From an uncultured Oscillospiraceae bacterium (GTDB lineage Bacteria; Bacillota; Clostridia; Oscillospirales; Oscillospiraceae): 64,000 nucleotides of DNA. The stretch is taken from NCBI GenBank assembly GCA_910588635.1, contig CAJUPW010000005.1, forward strand, positions 48,650-112,649. The letters are read 5' to 3'. The notes under the pieces were generated by a model that worked only from the letters and a program-made list of their open reading frames with translations, was not told the DNA's origin and searched no databases. Below, piece after piece: positions 38,184-46,079 of this stretch. Positions within the stretch are counted from its first letter, which is position 1, and each line of letters opens with the position of its first letter. A program made the translations under genes and the position numbers.

Positions 38184-38402
38184 CTATCTAGGCCACTCCA
38201 GTCCCTTTGGCAGTCCCAGAATATAATCCGCAGATACTCCGTAGTGTTCGCAGAATATTTTCAGCTTGTCGATTGGGATTTTCCGTTTTCCACTTTCGTA
38301 CAATTGGTATTGTTGTCTTGTTATTTTTAGTTTTTTGGCTGTTATTTCCTGGGTTTCGTCATGGTCAAGTCTTGTTTCTTCTAATCTTTCGTGATAATAC
38401 AC
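38184..38402 (-). CDS. Xre family repressor (Cro/CI-type HTH)
   Basis: 72 residues. The HTH core is seen in TAKKLKITRQQYQLYESGKR, followed by IPIDKLKIFCEHYGVSADYIL, typical of small phage repressors. GTG 38402 has AGGAG 8 nt upstream. It is divergent from the gene at 38544, and three 16-bp near-palindromes lie between them, so it very probably represses that promoter and its own. Confidence 0.88.
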   Translation of the reverse strand: MYYHERLEETRLDHDETQEITAKKLKITRQQYQLYESGKRKIPIDKLKIFCEHYGVSADYILGLPKGLEWPR

Positions 38403-38440
38403 AAAATCACTCCTAATATTTTGTTATCTTATTATACCAT

Positions 38441-38513
38441 GAATTTAAACGAATGCCTTGACATGCATCTAAATAAATGCTATTATATACTTGTAAGGCA
38501 TCCAAACGAATGC
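38441..38513. promoter_or_regulatory. Three-operator control region with divergent promoters
   Basis: Operators at 38441-38456, 38465-38480 and 38498-38513 share the pattern GCAT..AAA..AATGC. The rightward promoter is TTGACA (38458-38463), a 17-nt spacer and TATTAT (38481-38486); operator 2 fills the spacer exactly. The leftward Xre promoter has TATAAT at 38431-38436 (minus strand). Confidence 0.82.
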
Positions 38514-38543
38514 AAGTAATTAAAAAAATAGGAGGTAGTAAAG

Positions 38544-38714
38544 GTGGAGTCTAAACTGTATTTAGTGGATTATTGCGATGAGGATTTAGAGGAGTACACT
38601 TTTGTTTGTCGTGCGTGCACCTCTCAGGAAGCGGTTGATAGGTGTCGTTCTGCGAACGCCTGCTTAGTTCCTTCTGTTCGTTTTGTGTGTGAAATTGTTT
38701 CTGGTTGGCATTAA
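38544..38714 (+). CDS. 56-residue cysteine-containing protein under Xre control
   Basis: GTG start with AGGAGGTAGTAAAGG upstream. The product has six cysteines (positions 11, 22, 25, 34, 40 and 49), including CRAC, and an acidic N-terminal half. It may bind a metal. No family was recognised. It is transcribed from the operator-controlled promoter, so it is the regulated product of the tandem element (excisionase-like or regulatory protein possible). Confidence 0.65.
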   Translation: MESKLYLVDYCDEDLEEYTFVCRACTSQEAVDRCRSANACLVPSVRFVCEIVSGWH

Positions 38715-38750
38715 CTAATTTTTGATTTCTGCACCTTGACAATTGAATAG

Positions 38751-39560
38751 CTACCCCAGCTGTCCTTTGCGGGCCGGAAACTGTATGAATACGCTCTGTC
38801 CACTGTGCAAGGCTACCGGCAGCTGATACACACCTTTAAGGATTCCGCCGATATCTGCTCCGGGGACCTGATCCTCAGCCTGTCGGTCAAACGGGCCATC
38901 AGCCTGCTGCCCATCCTCTTGCCCCCCTATATCAAGCGATACCCCAATGTCCAGATTAAAACCATCGCCGATATGTTCACCGTAGACGAACGGGAGCGGT
39001 GCCTTCTGGAGGGAAAGTATGACTTCATCATCAATTCCTATCACAACCCCAATCAGTACCACAGCAGCGATATGGAGTATATCCAGATTGGTACCGAACG
39101 TGTCATTCTCTTCCTCGGAAAGGAGACTAAACTAGCCCAAAAGCTCGTGAAGGACGGGCAGCCCCCCGCCTTCGTCCGTCTGGAGGATATCGCAGATGAG
39201 GGTTTTCTGCTGCCCTCCCCCGCTTACGGCGGACGTTATATGGTGGACAGCATGTTTGCGCAGATTAATCGAAAGCCCAGGATTCTCGCCCAGGTCAGCC
39301 CGGTCTGCGTCAGCAAGAGCATGGTGGAGACCGGCCACTTCTGTACTTTAAGCGCGGAAATTTATAAGGATGGCTCCGCCCTTACTGCCAAAAGCGAAAA
39401 TTGTTACACCATTCCCGTTTGGCTGACACCCGAGATGGAACCCTACGGAAGCCGCCCCATCTATCTGATCTATAAAAAAAGCATGTCGCTGGTTTCTTTC
39501 CAGCAGAGCTTTATCCAAATGGCAGTGGATCTTCTCTCAGAGACCAATTCACAAAACTGA
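38751..39560 (+). pseudogene. LysR-family regulator lacking its DNA-binding domain
   Basis: The frame opens right after a stop at 38748 and begins PQLSFAGRKLYEYALSTVQG, the linker that normally follows the HTH in LysR proteins. A complete periplasmic-binding-like effector domain follows (about 230 residues). The first 60-70 residues with the helix-turn-helix are missing, and the breakpoint coincides with the edge of the AT-rich element. A GTG at 38805 could start a 251-residue product, but it could not act as a normal regulator. It is probably damaged by insertion or deletion. Confidence 0.8.
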
Positions 39561-39573
39561 ACCGGTCCTTATT

Positions 39574-39705
39574 GAGGAAAAAAGCCGCCTGGAGAGGCGG
39601 CTGGGCTACAGCTCGGAGGAGCTGCCAAAACAGAAACAGCCCCAGCAGCATATGGCCCTGACGGAACGGACGCAGAAGCTGTTAAGGCTGGATACAGTCC
39701 AAAGG
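39574..39705 (+). pseudogene. Fragment of an unidentified (probably mobile-element) gene
   Basis: An uninterrupted frame of about 44 codons reads like the inside of a helical protein (SRLERRLGYSSEELPKQ; LTERTQKLLRLDTVQREA). It has no start or stop of its own and is joined directly to a fragment of an inovirus gene on the other strand. It may derive from a relaxase-type or integrative-element protein; I cannot name it. Confidence 0.4.
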
Positions 39706-39771
39706 GAAGCCATACCAACTACCAGAACCTCGGGAACAGCCTCCAAGATATCCAGACTCACCGTGTATTGC
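39706..39771 (-). pseudogene. Relic of an inovirus small membrane protein gene
   Basis: 66 nt align without gaps to 33706-33771 of the resident phage with about nine differences, most of them silent. The frame QYTVSLDILEAVPEVLVVGM is kept (19 of 22 residues identical). Only the middle of the 52-residue gene remains. It shows that another, related inovirus was once integrated here. Confidence 0.82.
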
Positions 39772-39921
39772 TCTGCATTACAACCTTTGACAAAACAAAA
39801 TCTATATTGAATATTTTATGGCTTCATGCTAAAATACCGAAATGAGAGAGCACAATTAAAAATCATATATATTAACGTACTCTCTTGCCCTAAACAGAAG
39901 TAAGTGAAAGGAAGATCAGGT

Positions 39922-41868
39922 ATGAAGTCGATCAAATCAAAAATCCAAATCAGTATGTTGTCAGTAGTACTGATCGGATCGGTGCTGATCGGTGTGATTA
40001 CAGCTCTATTGAACGCCAGCGGTATTGATGATGTCCTGTCAAAAACTTTGGGTCCCGCGACACAGATGGCCGCAGATGCCGTGGAATGGAAAATGGGAAA
40101 CTACTGGACGGCGCTCCAAGAGGCCGCCGCCTCTGATATTTTTCGGGAGTCTGACCCGACTGCCCCGGAACTGATTCCGCTTCGAGATGATATCGCCCAG
40201 CGCAACGGCTTTCTTTACGTTGGTAAAATGGATGCCAGCGGGTTTTCTTCCACGGGATACAGCTATGCGGATGAAGATTATTTTCAACAGTGCAAAGCTA
40301 CAATGAAACCCTATATCTCCGATATTATGAACGATGGACAGCGAATGATTTTTCTGTTGGAGGTTCCCATCATTACCAACGGTCGCTTTGACGGCGTGGT
40401 TTATGGCGGAATCAGCGCGGGTTTTCTGTCGGACATTGTAAGTAATTTGTCTATTGGCAGCGACGGCGTAGCCTATGTGCTGGATAATAAGGGGAATGTC
40501 ATCGCTCATCGGGAGGCTTCTATTGTAGAAGAAGGCTCCAACATGATTGAAGCGGCAAAATCGGATCCCAGCGCAGCGGATGTAGCTGCTGTGAATCAGC
40601 GTATGATCCAGAGAGAAACCGGCTTCGGGGCGTATAACTTCTATGGCGACAACAAATTTGTGGGATTCGCTCCTATTGACGGTACTCAGGAGTGGAGCAT
40701 CGCCATTGAGACCAGCCAGCGGGAACTCAAATCCACTTTAGACCGGAGCATTCTGCTGACAGTTCTGGTGGTCGTCCTCGTTGTGCTCGCCACATTCCCC
40801 GTAGCAGTCAAAGTAGGTAGGTCTATCTCTGGTCCAATTCAATCCTGTGTTGCCCGGCTTGAGAAGATGGCCGACGGAGACTTGCACACACCGGCCCCCC
40901 ATGTGAAGTCCAAGGATGAAACATCTCAGCTTGCACGGGCTCTGGAAACCATGCTGTCCCGACTGAATGATGTAACGCAGGACGTGTCCCATCATCTGGG
41001 CAAAATGGCGCTGGGAGATTTCCGTGAAACGATCACTCGTACATATTGGGGCGACTTTGTAACCATGGAGCAGTCCATCAAGGCCATCCACAATTCTTTG
41101 AAAGACACGCTCTCCCAAATCAGCCAGTCCGCCGGAACTGTGGCCAGCAGCGCCGTTCAGGTATCTAACGGCGCACAATCGCTGAGCCAGGGCGCTACGG
41201 AGCAGGCCAGCGCGATCCACGAACTCTCCGCCACTGCCGACAGCATCGCAGAAAACGCCAGACAGACCGCGGCCGCGGCAGAGGAAGCTGGACATTTTGT
41301 GGCCCAGGCAGGCGCGCAGCTGGGAGTCAGCGTGAATTATGTCCAAGAGCTGAATACTGCTATGGAGAAGATATCCGGTTCCTCCACAGAAATCGGCAAG
41401 ATTATTGATACCATTGAAAACATTGCGTTCCAGACCAATATTCTGGCCCTAAACGCCGCTGTGGAGGCTGCCCGGGCAGGCAGTGCGGGAAAGGGCTTTG
41501 CCGTGGTGGCGGATGAGGTGCGTAATTTGGCGTCCAGGTCTGACGAAGCGGCCAAAGCTACCAAGGAGCTGATAGAGGGATCTATCTGCGCCGTTGCCGA
41601 GGGTGGTCAAGTGGTTGCAAGGGTAACGGAATCGTTGGACAAAACCAACTCCATCGCGGAAAATGTAACGATTAAAGTGGATGCGGTTGTGGAAGCAGTG
41701 GAAAGCCAGACTACAGCAATCTCTCAAGTTACCGAGGGAATCGACCAAATATCCTCCGTGATCCAAAGCACTTCTGCCACTTCGGAGCAAAGCGCAGCTA
41801 CCGCGCAGGAGTTATCGGATCAATCCCTGCTGATGAACAACTTGGTGCACAAGTTTCAGCTGAGTTAA
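39922..41868 (+). CDS. Methyl-accepting chemotaxis protein
   Basis: 648 residues from ATG 39922 (GTGAAAGGAAG about 8 nt upstream; GTG 39904 is the less likely alternative). An N-terminal helix precedes a Cache-type extracellular sensor (about 35-270, with GFLYVGKMDASGF and DGVAYVLDNKGNVIAHREAS). A second membrane helix (ILLTVLVVVLVVLATFPVAV), a HAMP domain and the long signalling coiled coil with the hairpin tip (EIGKIIDTIENIAFQTNILA, ALNAAVEAARAG) follow. It signals to CheA/CheW. The ligand is unknown. No other chemotaxis genes are nearby. Confidence 0.95.
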   Translation: MKSIKSKIQISMLSVVLIGSVLIGVITALLNASGIDDVLSKTLGPATQMAADAVEWKMGNYWTALQEAAASDIFRESDPTAPELIPLRDDIAQRNGFLYVGKMDASGFSSTGYSYADEDYFQQCKATMKPYISDIMNDGQRMIFLLEVPIITNGRFDGVVYGGISAGFLSDIVSNLSIGSDGVAYVLDNKGNVIAHREASIVEEGSNMIEAAKSDPSAADVAAVNQRMIQRETGFGAYNFYGDNKFVGFAPIDGTQEWSIAIETSQRELKSTLDRSILLTVLVVVLVVLATFPVAVKVGRSISGPIQSCVARLEKMADGDLHTPAPHVKSKDETSQLARALETMLSRLNDVTQDVSHHLGKMALGDFRETITRTYWGDFVTMEQSIKAIHNSLKDTLSQISQSAGTVASSAVQVSNGAQSLSQGATEQASAIHELSATADSIAENARQTAAAAEEAGHFVAQAGAQLGVSVNYVQELNTAMEKISGSSTEIGKIIDTIENIAFQTNILALNAAVEAARAGSAGKGFAVVADEVRNLASRSDEAAKATKELIEGSICAVAEGGQVVARVTESLDKTNSIAENVTIKVDAVVEAVESQTTAISQVTEGIDQISSVIQSTSATSEQSAATAQELSDQSLLMNNLVHKFQLS

Positions 41869-41931
41869 AATAGGCCTGATATTGCCCCCGTTTCGTTCAG
41901 CGTTTCATCAGCCGTTTTTGAATAGAGAAAG

Positions 41932-41966
41932 AATACAAGCCACCCGTTATGCAGGTGGCTTGTATT
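41932..41966. terminator. Bidirectional hairpin terminator
   Basis: A 13-bp stem AATACAAGCCACC/GGTGGCTTGTATT (41932-41944 and 41954-41966) lies between the convergent chemotaxis receptor and tyrS genes. T runs are short on both sides. Confidence 0.7.
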
Positions 41967-42038
41967 TATATTTCACCCGTCCAGCCTTCAGCCTTTATGA
42001 AGTGCCGCCCTTCGGGCGTGAATTTGTGCATTAAAGAG

Positions 42039-43262
42039 TTACATATAGGCCCGGTGATACACCTTTTTGCCCTTCTTCACCATCAGGCCGTCGCCGGACA
42101 GGTCGCCGGCGGAGTAGCTGACGGCGGCGTCTGCCACTTTCTCGCCGTTGACCTCCACCCCGCCTTGCTCCACCAGGCGGCGGGCCTCCTTTTTGGAGGG
42201 GGCCAGCTTACACTTGACCATCAGGTCCAGCACACCGATGGCGCCGTCGGCGAGGTCGTCGGCGGTAAGCTGGGTGGCGGGCACGTTGGTCATGTCGCCG
42301 CCCCCCACGAACAGGGCCTTGGCGGCCTGCTGAGCCTTGACGGCCTCCTCCTCCCCGTGGACCAGCTTGGTCAGCTCGAAAGCCAGAATTTCCTTGGCGG
42401 TGTTCAGCTGGCTGCCCTCCCATTTGTCCATCTCGTCAATCTGCTCCAGAGGCAGGAAGGTGAGCATCCGCAGGCACTTGAGCACGTCGCCGTCGCCCAC
42501 GTTGCGCCAGTACTGATAGAACTCATAAGGGGAGGTCTTGTTGGGGTCCAGCCACACCGCGCCCTTGGCGGTCTTGCCCATCTTCTTCCCCTCGGAGTTG
42601 AGCAGCAAGGTGATAGTCATGGCGTGGGCGTCTTTGCCCAGCTTGCGGCGGATGAGTTCGGTGCCGCCCAGCATGTTGGACCACTGGTCGTCGCCGCCGA
42701 ACTGCATGTTGCAGCCGTAGTGCTGGAACAGGTAGTAGAAGTCGTAGGACTGCATAATCATATAGTTGAACTCCAGGAAACTGAGGCCCTTCTCCATGCG
42801 CTGCTTGTAGCACTCGGCCCGGAGCATATTGTTTACCGAGAAGCAGGCGCCCACCTCCCGCAGGACCTCCACATAGTTCAGCTTAAGCAGCCAGTCGGCG
42901 TTGTTTATCATCATGGCCTTGCCATCGCCGAACTCAATAAACCGCTCCATCTGCTTCTTGAAGCAGTCGCAGTTGTGCTGAATGGTCTCCGGGGTCATCA
43001 TGGACCGCATGTCGGTACGGCCGGAGGGGTCGCCGATCATGCCGGTGCCCCCGCCGATGAGGGCGATGGGCCGGTTGCCCGCCATCTGCAGCCGCTTCAT
43101 CAGGCACAGCGCCATGAAATGGCCCACATGGAGGGAGTCGGCGGTGGGGTCGAAGCCGATGTAGAACACCGCCTTCCCCTCGTTCACCATTTGGGAAATT
43201 TCCTCTTCGTTGGTCACCTGGGCAATCAGCCCCCGGGCCTTCAGTTCCTCGTAACAGGTCAT
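42039..43262 (-). CDS. tyrS: Tyrosyl-tRNA synthetase
   Basis: 407 residues. The class I HIGH-type motif is in DSLHVGHFMALCL at about 38-50, YMIMQSYDF contributes to the tyrosine pocket, and KMGKTAKGAVW is the KMSKS-equivalent loop. A C-terminal S4 RNA-binding domain (PSKKEARRLVEQGGVEVNGE) ends the protein. It charges tRNA-Tyr. It lies 15 nt downstream of the EamA gene, in an operon controlled by a tyrosine T-box. Confidence 0.96.
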   Translation of the reverse strand: MTCYEELKARGLIAQVTNEEEISQMVNEGKAVFYIGFDPTADSLHVGHFMALCLMKRLQMAGNRPIALIGGGTGMIGDPSGRTDMRSMMTPETIQHNCDCFKKQMERFIEFGDGKAMMINNADWLLKLNYVEVLREVGACFSVNNMLRAECYKQRMEKGLSFLEFNYMIMQSYDFYYLFQHYGCNMQFGGDDQWSNMLGGTELIRRKLGKDAHAMTITLLLNSEGKKMGKTAKGAVWLDPNKTSPYEFYQYWRNVGDGDVLKCLRMLTFLPLEQIDEMDKWEGSQLNTAKEILAFELTKLVHGEEEAVKAQQAAKALFVGGGDMTNVPATQLTADDLADGAIGVLDLMVKCKLAPSKKEARRLVEQGGVEVNGEKVADAAVSYSAGDLSGDGLMVKKGKKVYHRAYM

Positions 43263-43277
43263 GATAAACGCTCCTTT

Positions 43278-44123
43278 TTATATTGTTATTTCTGTCTGTC
43301 TGGCTAAGATTACATTGTACAGCACCACGCCGCCTACCACAATCATCGCGCCTACCAGGGCTACGGGGCCGATCATTTCGTGGTAAAATACCGCCACCAG
43401 AATGGGGTTGAGCACCGGCTCGATGCCGGACACCAGGCTGGCTGTGACGGGCGGGGTGGTTTTCAGGCCCTCCACCATCAGGATATAAGCCAGGGCCACC
43501 TGAAACACCCCCAGCACCAACAGGGCCGTCAGAGTATTTGGGGAAAAATCGGTCTCATACCCAACAAAGGGCAGGCCTGCCGCCGCGCTGATCACGTCCC
43601 CCCAGAACACCGAGGAGATAGGGTCGCTGTCTGGCATATCGTTCAGCAGGAACACCCCAGCGTAGGAGACGCCGGACAGCAAGGCCAGGATATTCCCCAG
43701 CATTCCCCCGGCCGACAGGCCGTCCACAAAAAACAGCAGCACGCCGCCCAGCACCAGCCCGCAGGCCAGCACATCCAGCTTCTGAGGCTTTTTGCCGAAA
43801 AAGAGGACAGAGAACAAAATCACGAAAATGGGGGCTGTAAACTGGAGAACGATGGTATTGGCGGCGGTGGTGAGCTTGTTGGCGATGGAAAACAGGATAT
43901 TGGTGCCGCAGACTGCCAGCGCCCCTACCAGCACCCACAGATTCATCCTGGGTTTATGGTGAGTGAGCTTTAAATACGCTCCGATCACCACCAGGGCGAT
44001 GGCGGTGCGGCCGCCGTTGACGGCCATGCCGCCCCAGGGGATCAGCTTGATACACAGTCCTCCGATGCTGTACAGTACAGCGGCCAGGAACACACACAGC
44101 GTTCCCCTCTGACGCGCTGACAA
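43278..44123 (-). CDS. EamA/DMT transporter in the tyrosine T-box operon
   Basis: 281 residues with about ten membrane helices as two EamA repeats (GTLCVFLAAVLYSIGGLCIK; MLGNILALLSGVSYAGVFLL). TTG 44123 is taken as start because AAGGAAG lies 8 nt upstream and it directly follows the T-box terminator; upstream in-frame sequence is leader RNA. The substrate is unknown, but control by uncharged tRNA-Tyr and the link to tyrS suggest transport of tyrosine or an aromatic precursor. Confidence 0.87.
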   Translation of the reverse strand: MSARQRGTLCVFLAAVLYSIGGLCIKLIPWGGMAVNGGRTAIALVVIGAYLKLTHHKPRMNLWVLVGALAVCGTNILFSIANKLTTAANTIVLQFTAPIFVILFSVLFFGKKPQKLDVLACGLVLGGVLLFFVDGLSAGGMLGNILALLSGVSYAGVFLLNDMPDSDPISSVFWGDVISAAAGLPFVGYETDFSPNTLTALLVLGVFQVALAYILMVEGLKTTPPVTASLVSGIEPVLNPILVAVFYHEMIGPVALVGAMIVVGGVVLYNVILARQTEITI

Positions 44124-44140
44124 AACGATCACTTCCTTAC

Positions 44141-44403
44141 AAAAAGCCCTCTGCCCGAAAACCGGACAGAGGGCGTAATGACGCGGTACCACCTCTGGTT
44201 CGCCCGCCCCTCGCGGGACGGACCTCGTGGAGCTCATAGCTCCGGCGCGATAACGGGCGCTTCCCGGCCTGTCCCCTACTGCGCTTGCGCGGTTCGGGCG
44301 GCTGCTCCAAGGGGTATTCACAGGGCGCTCCCCTCCCCTGTTCCACCAGCCCAGGGGCTCTCTTTGCGGAAATCGCCGCGCTACTTGTCCTTTTCTTCGC
44401 AAT
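44141..44403 (-). ncRNA. T-box leader, tyrosine-specific
   Basis: On the minus strand the leader has an AGAGAGCC box, the GCTGGTGGAA stem I element, a specifier loop GAATACC with a TAC (Tyr) codon at 44316-44314, and the T-box core AGAGGTGGTACCGCG (44196-44182) ahead of a terminator (GCCCTCTG/CAGAGGGC then five T, 44174-44141). It senses uncharged tRNA-Tyr and allows read-through into the EamA gene and tyrS. Confidence 0.93.
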
Positions 44404-44409
44404 GGTCAC

Positions 44410-44438
44410 ACTCTACCACAGTTTTGTGCCTTTGTCAA
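44410..44438 (-). promoter_or_regulatory. Sigma-A promoter of the T-box operon
   Basis: Minus strand TTGACA (44433-44438), a 17-nt spacer and TAGAGT (44410-44415). Confidence 0.82.
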
Positions 44439-44453
44439 TCAAATCGAAAAAAT

Positions 44454-45119
44454 TTATGTCAAAACCCACAGCCTGCCATCAGGCAAGGTCACGGAGCTCC
44501 CAGGAAAACGGTCGATGACCTCCCCTGTCTCCAGCTTTCGCACGATGATCTCCTCCCGATACTCAGGGTCCTCCTCCCAGGCGGAAAAATACAGCTTATC
44601 TCCACGCCGGACCCAGAAGGATTCCCTCTCGCCGATTGCAAAGGATACCTGTTCCGGCCAAATGATTTGAAAGGTATCCTCGCTCCCCTGGCGGGTCAGC
44701 ATCAACGGAGCAGTTTTCAGCATCAGGTTGTAGCAGTCTTTTATTGTAGAAAGGGGAACATCCGTCCGTTCGATCGCTTCTCTTGCCTGGATATGCTCCA
44801 GTGAGCTGTCAAATTGTATAACCGAGATTTGCCCGGCGGAAAAATCGACCATTAGAATTATGATCCTGCCGTCATAATAGACGGGACGCCCCAGATACTG
44901 GCCCTTCTGCGCAGCTACCGGCTGGGCCACCCTTCCGTCCGGATCGTGGACAAACAGCAGTTTGTTCTGGCTCACAGGGTGCCCGTCCCGGAACAGCTCC
45001 TCCGCCTCGTGCAAGTCGCCGTGTGTGTAGTCCATCCCCCAGTACCACTCATTGCATCCGGTCAGAGGCTCTAAACAGGTGATCCCCTGTGTGTTGATTT
45101 GTTTAAAAAAATGTTCCAT
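44454..45119 (-). CDS. Hypothetical cytoplasmic protein
   Basis: 221 residues from ATG 45119 (GAGGTG 6 nt upstream); an in-frame ATG at 45140 overlaps the upstream gene and is less likely. It has no membrane segment. It is rich in paired beta strands with aromatic residues (RPVYYDGRIIILMVDF; RRGDKLYFSAWEEDPEYR; GEVIDRFPGSSVTLPDG), suggesting a beta-propeller-like or WD-type repeat fold. I recognise no family. It directly follows the DHFR-like gene. Confidence 0.7.
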   Translation of the reverse strand: MEHFFKQINTQGITCLEPLTGCNEWYWGMDYTHGDLHEAEELFRDGHPVSQNKLLFVHDPDGRVAQPVAAQKGQYLGRPVYYDGRIIILMVDFSAGQISVIQFDSSLEHIQAREAIERTDVPLSTIKDCYNLMLKTAPLMLTRQGSEDTFQIIWPEQVSFAIGERESFWVRRGDKLYFSAWEEDPEYREEIIVRKLETGEVIDRFPGSSVTLPDGRLWVLT

Positions 45120-45129
45120 CCAGGACACC

Positions 45130-45654
45130 TCAAGCTCCATTTTTATTCCGGGTAAAAATCAGCTCCGCAAACTGCCCGTACCGCTTGACTTCGTCCAGGC
45201 AAAACCGCCGCAGGCCCTCCTTTTGGGTAAAGAGGGGTATCCCCTCCCCCAACAGGACGGGGGCGACCTGGACGATCAGATGGTCCACCATGTCCTGCTC
45301 CAGCAGCGGGGCCAGGATGGTGTTCCCGCCGATAATCCAGATATTTTTATCTGGTCCCAGCCTCGCCACAAACTCCGCGACATCGCCGCTCACTGGGATA
45401 AAGCCCTTCTGCGGCAGACTGGCGGCGTGGGTAAAGACATAGTTCTCCGTGGTGGGGTAAAAGCTTGCGGCGTTCTCCAGCTTTGCGATCTCCTCAAAGG
45501 TCCGCCTGCCCATGATGGTGACATCCATCCCCTGATAGAAGCGGTCGCAGTCTGTCTCCTCCGGGCTGCCCGTCTCGTGGAGCCAGGACAGTCCGTGGGT
45601 TTTGTCGGCCAGATAGCCGTCCAGGGTGATACAGCCGTAGAAAAATACGCTCAT
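45130..45654 (-). CDS. Dihydrofolate reductase-like (RibD C-terminal) protein
   Basis: 174 residues of the RibD-C/DHFR fold. The N-terminal CITLDGYLAD is the signature strand, DVTIMGRRTFEEI the cofactor region and KNIWIIGGNTILAPLLEQ the NADPH-binding helix. Members annotated YyaP/YwjB-like reduce unknown pteridine-like or pyrimidine substrates. It starts a small minus-strand group with the hypothetical protein downstream. Confidence 0.88.
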   Translation of the reverse strand: MSVFFYGCITLDGYLADKTHGLSWLHETGSPEETDCDRFYQGMDVTIMGRRTFEEIAKLENAASFYPTTENYVFTHAASLPQKGFIPVSGDVAEFVARLGPDKNIWIIGGNTILAPLLEQDMVDHLIVQVAPVLLGEGIPLFTQKEGLRRFCLDEVKRYGQFAELIFTRNKNGA

Positions 45655-45674
45655 ACTCTCTCCTTTTGCGTGTA

Positions 45675-46022
45675 TTATACGATATCCTCACCCAATAATA
45701 TTTTGGGCATTGTGGTCAAGCAGCGATTCCATCTTTTGTAAAATCGCTCCAGACCCAGCTTTGAAACACGGGCGTGGGCTTCTGGGCCTTCAAGGGTCCA
45801 GTGCAGAATATATGTGACTTTACCCACCCATTTTGTCAGGCGAACAGGCGGTTTTCCTTCCTTGACGGCGTTGAAATCCTCCTGCCGGTGAGTGCGTTTG
45901 ATGTACTTCACATCTATCACTCCGGGCTGTGAACGATAGAAATCGGCAACCTCTTTCATCAACGCTTCAATCTCATCCTGCTTATCAATTTTTGCCTCGT
46001 AGATGCAAATTTCGTGAAACAT
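45675..46022 (-). CDS. Antibiotic biosynthesis monooxygenase-like (ABM fold) small protein
   Basis: 115 residues from ATG 46022 (AAGGTGG 7 nt upstream). The ferredoxin-like ABM pattern is present: a first strand MFHEICIYEAKI, a helix KQDEIEALMKEVADFYRSQ, then GVIDVKYIKRT and a later strand around VTYILHWTL. Many such proteins are not oxygenases; the function is unknown. The upstream extension to 46079 is not supported by a ribosome binding site. Confidence 0.62.
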   Translation of the reverse strand: MFHEICIYEAKIDKQDEIEALMKEVADFYRSQPGVIDVKYIKRTHRQEDFNAVKEGKPPVRLTKWVGKVTYILHWTLEGPEAHARVSKLGLERFYKRWNRCLTTMPKILLGEDIV

Positions 46023-46079
46023 TCCAACACCACCTTGTTTCGTCTTTTCCACTGAACCGATTGACGTGTCCCCTTTCAT

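Larger units (their letters stand above)
37779..38748. mobile_element. Second, AT-rich small element in tandem (satellite-like or phage remnant)
   Basis: Right of attR the sequence aligns without gaps to the phage's own left end: the shared XerD arm, ATTTTGA at about +26 and CCTCCCTTCT at +44 in both. It then carries AT-rich small genes, a Xre repressor and a divergent operator region, and stops abruptly at a truncated lysR gene. This is the layout of a satellite or a second, deleted inovirus integrated in tandem at the same Xer site. No rep, coat or Zot gene remains. Confidence 0.6.
39561..39921 (+). other. Gene-poor stretch with remnants, upstream of the chemotaxis receptor
   Basis: It holds two gene fragments (39574-39705 and 39706-39771) and then about 130 AT-rich nt before the receptor gene. 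The fragments have no start signals. A TTTGACAAAACAAAA stretch near 39789 resembles the XerD arm only loosely. I found no convincing sigma-D type promoter for the receptor. Confidence 0.55.

Noticed and set aside
39770..39800. TTTGACAAAACAAAA considered as a third attachment site
   Set aside because: Only loosely similar to the XerD arm and without a partner arm. Not distinguishable from AT-rich noise.
40738..41346. A 202-codon minus-strand frame inside the chemotaxis receptor gene
   Set aside because: Opposite the HAMP and signalling coding region, no ribosome binding site, and no protein-like hydrophobic pattern.
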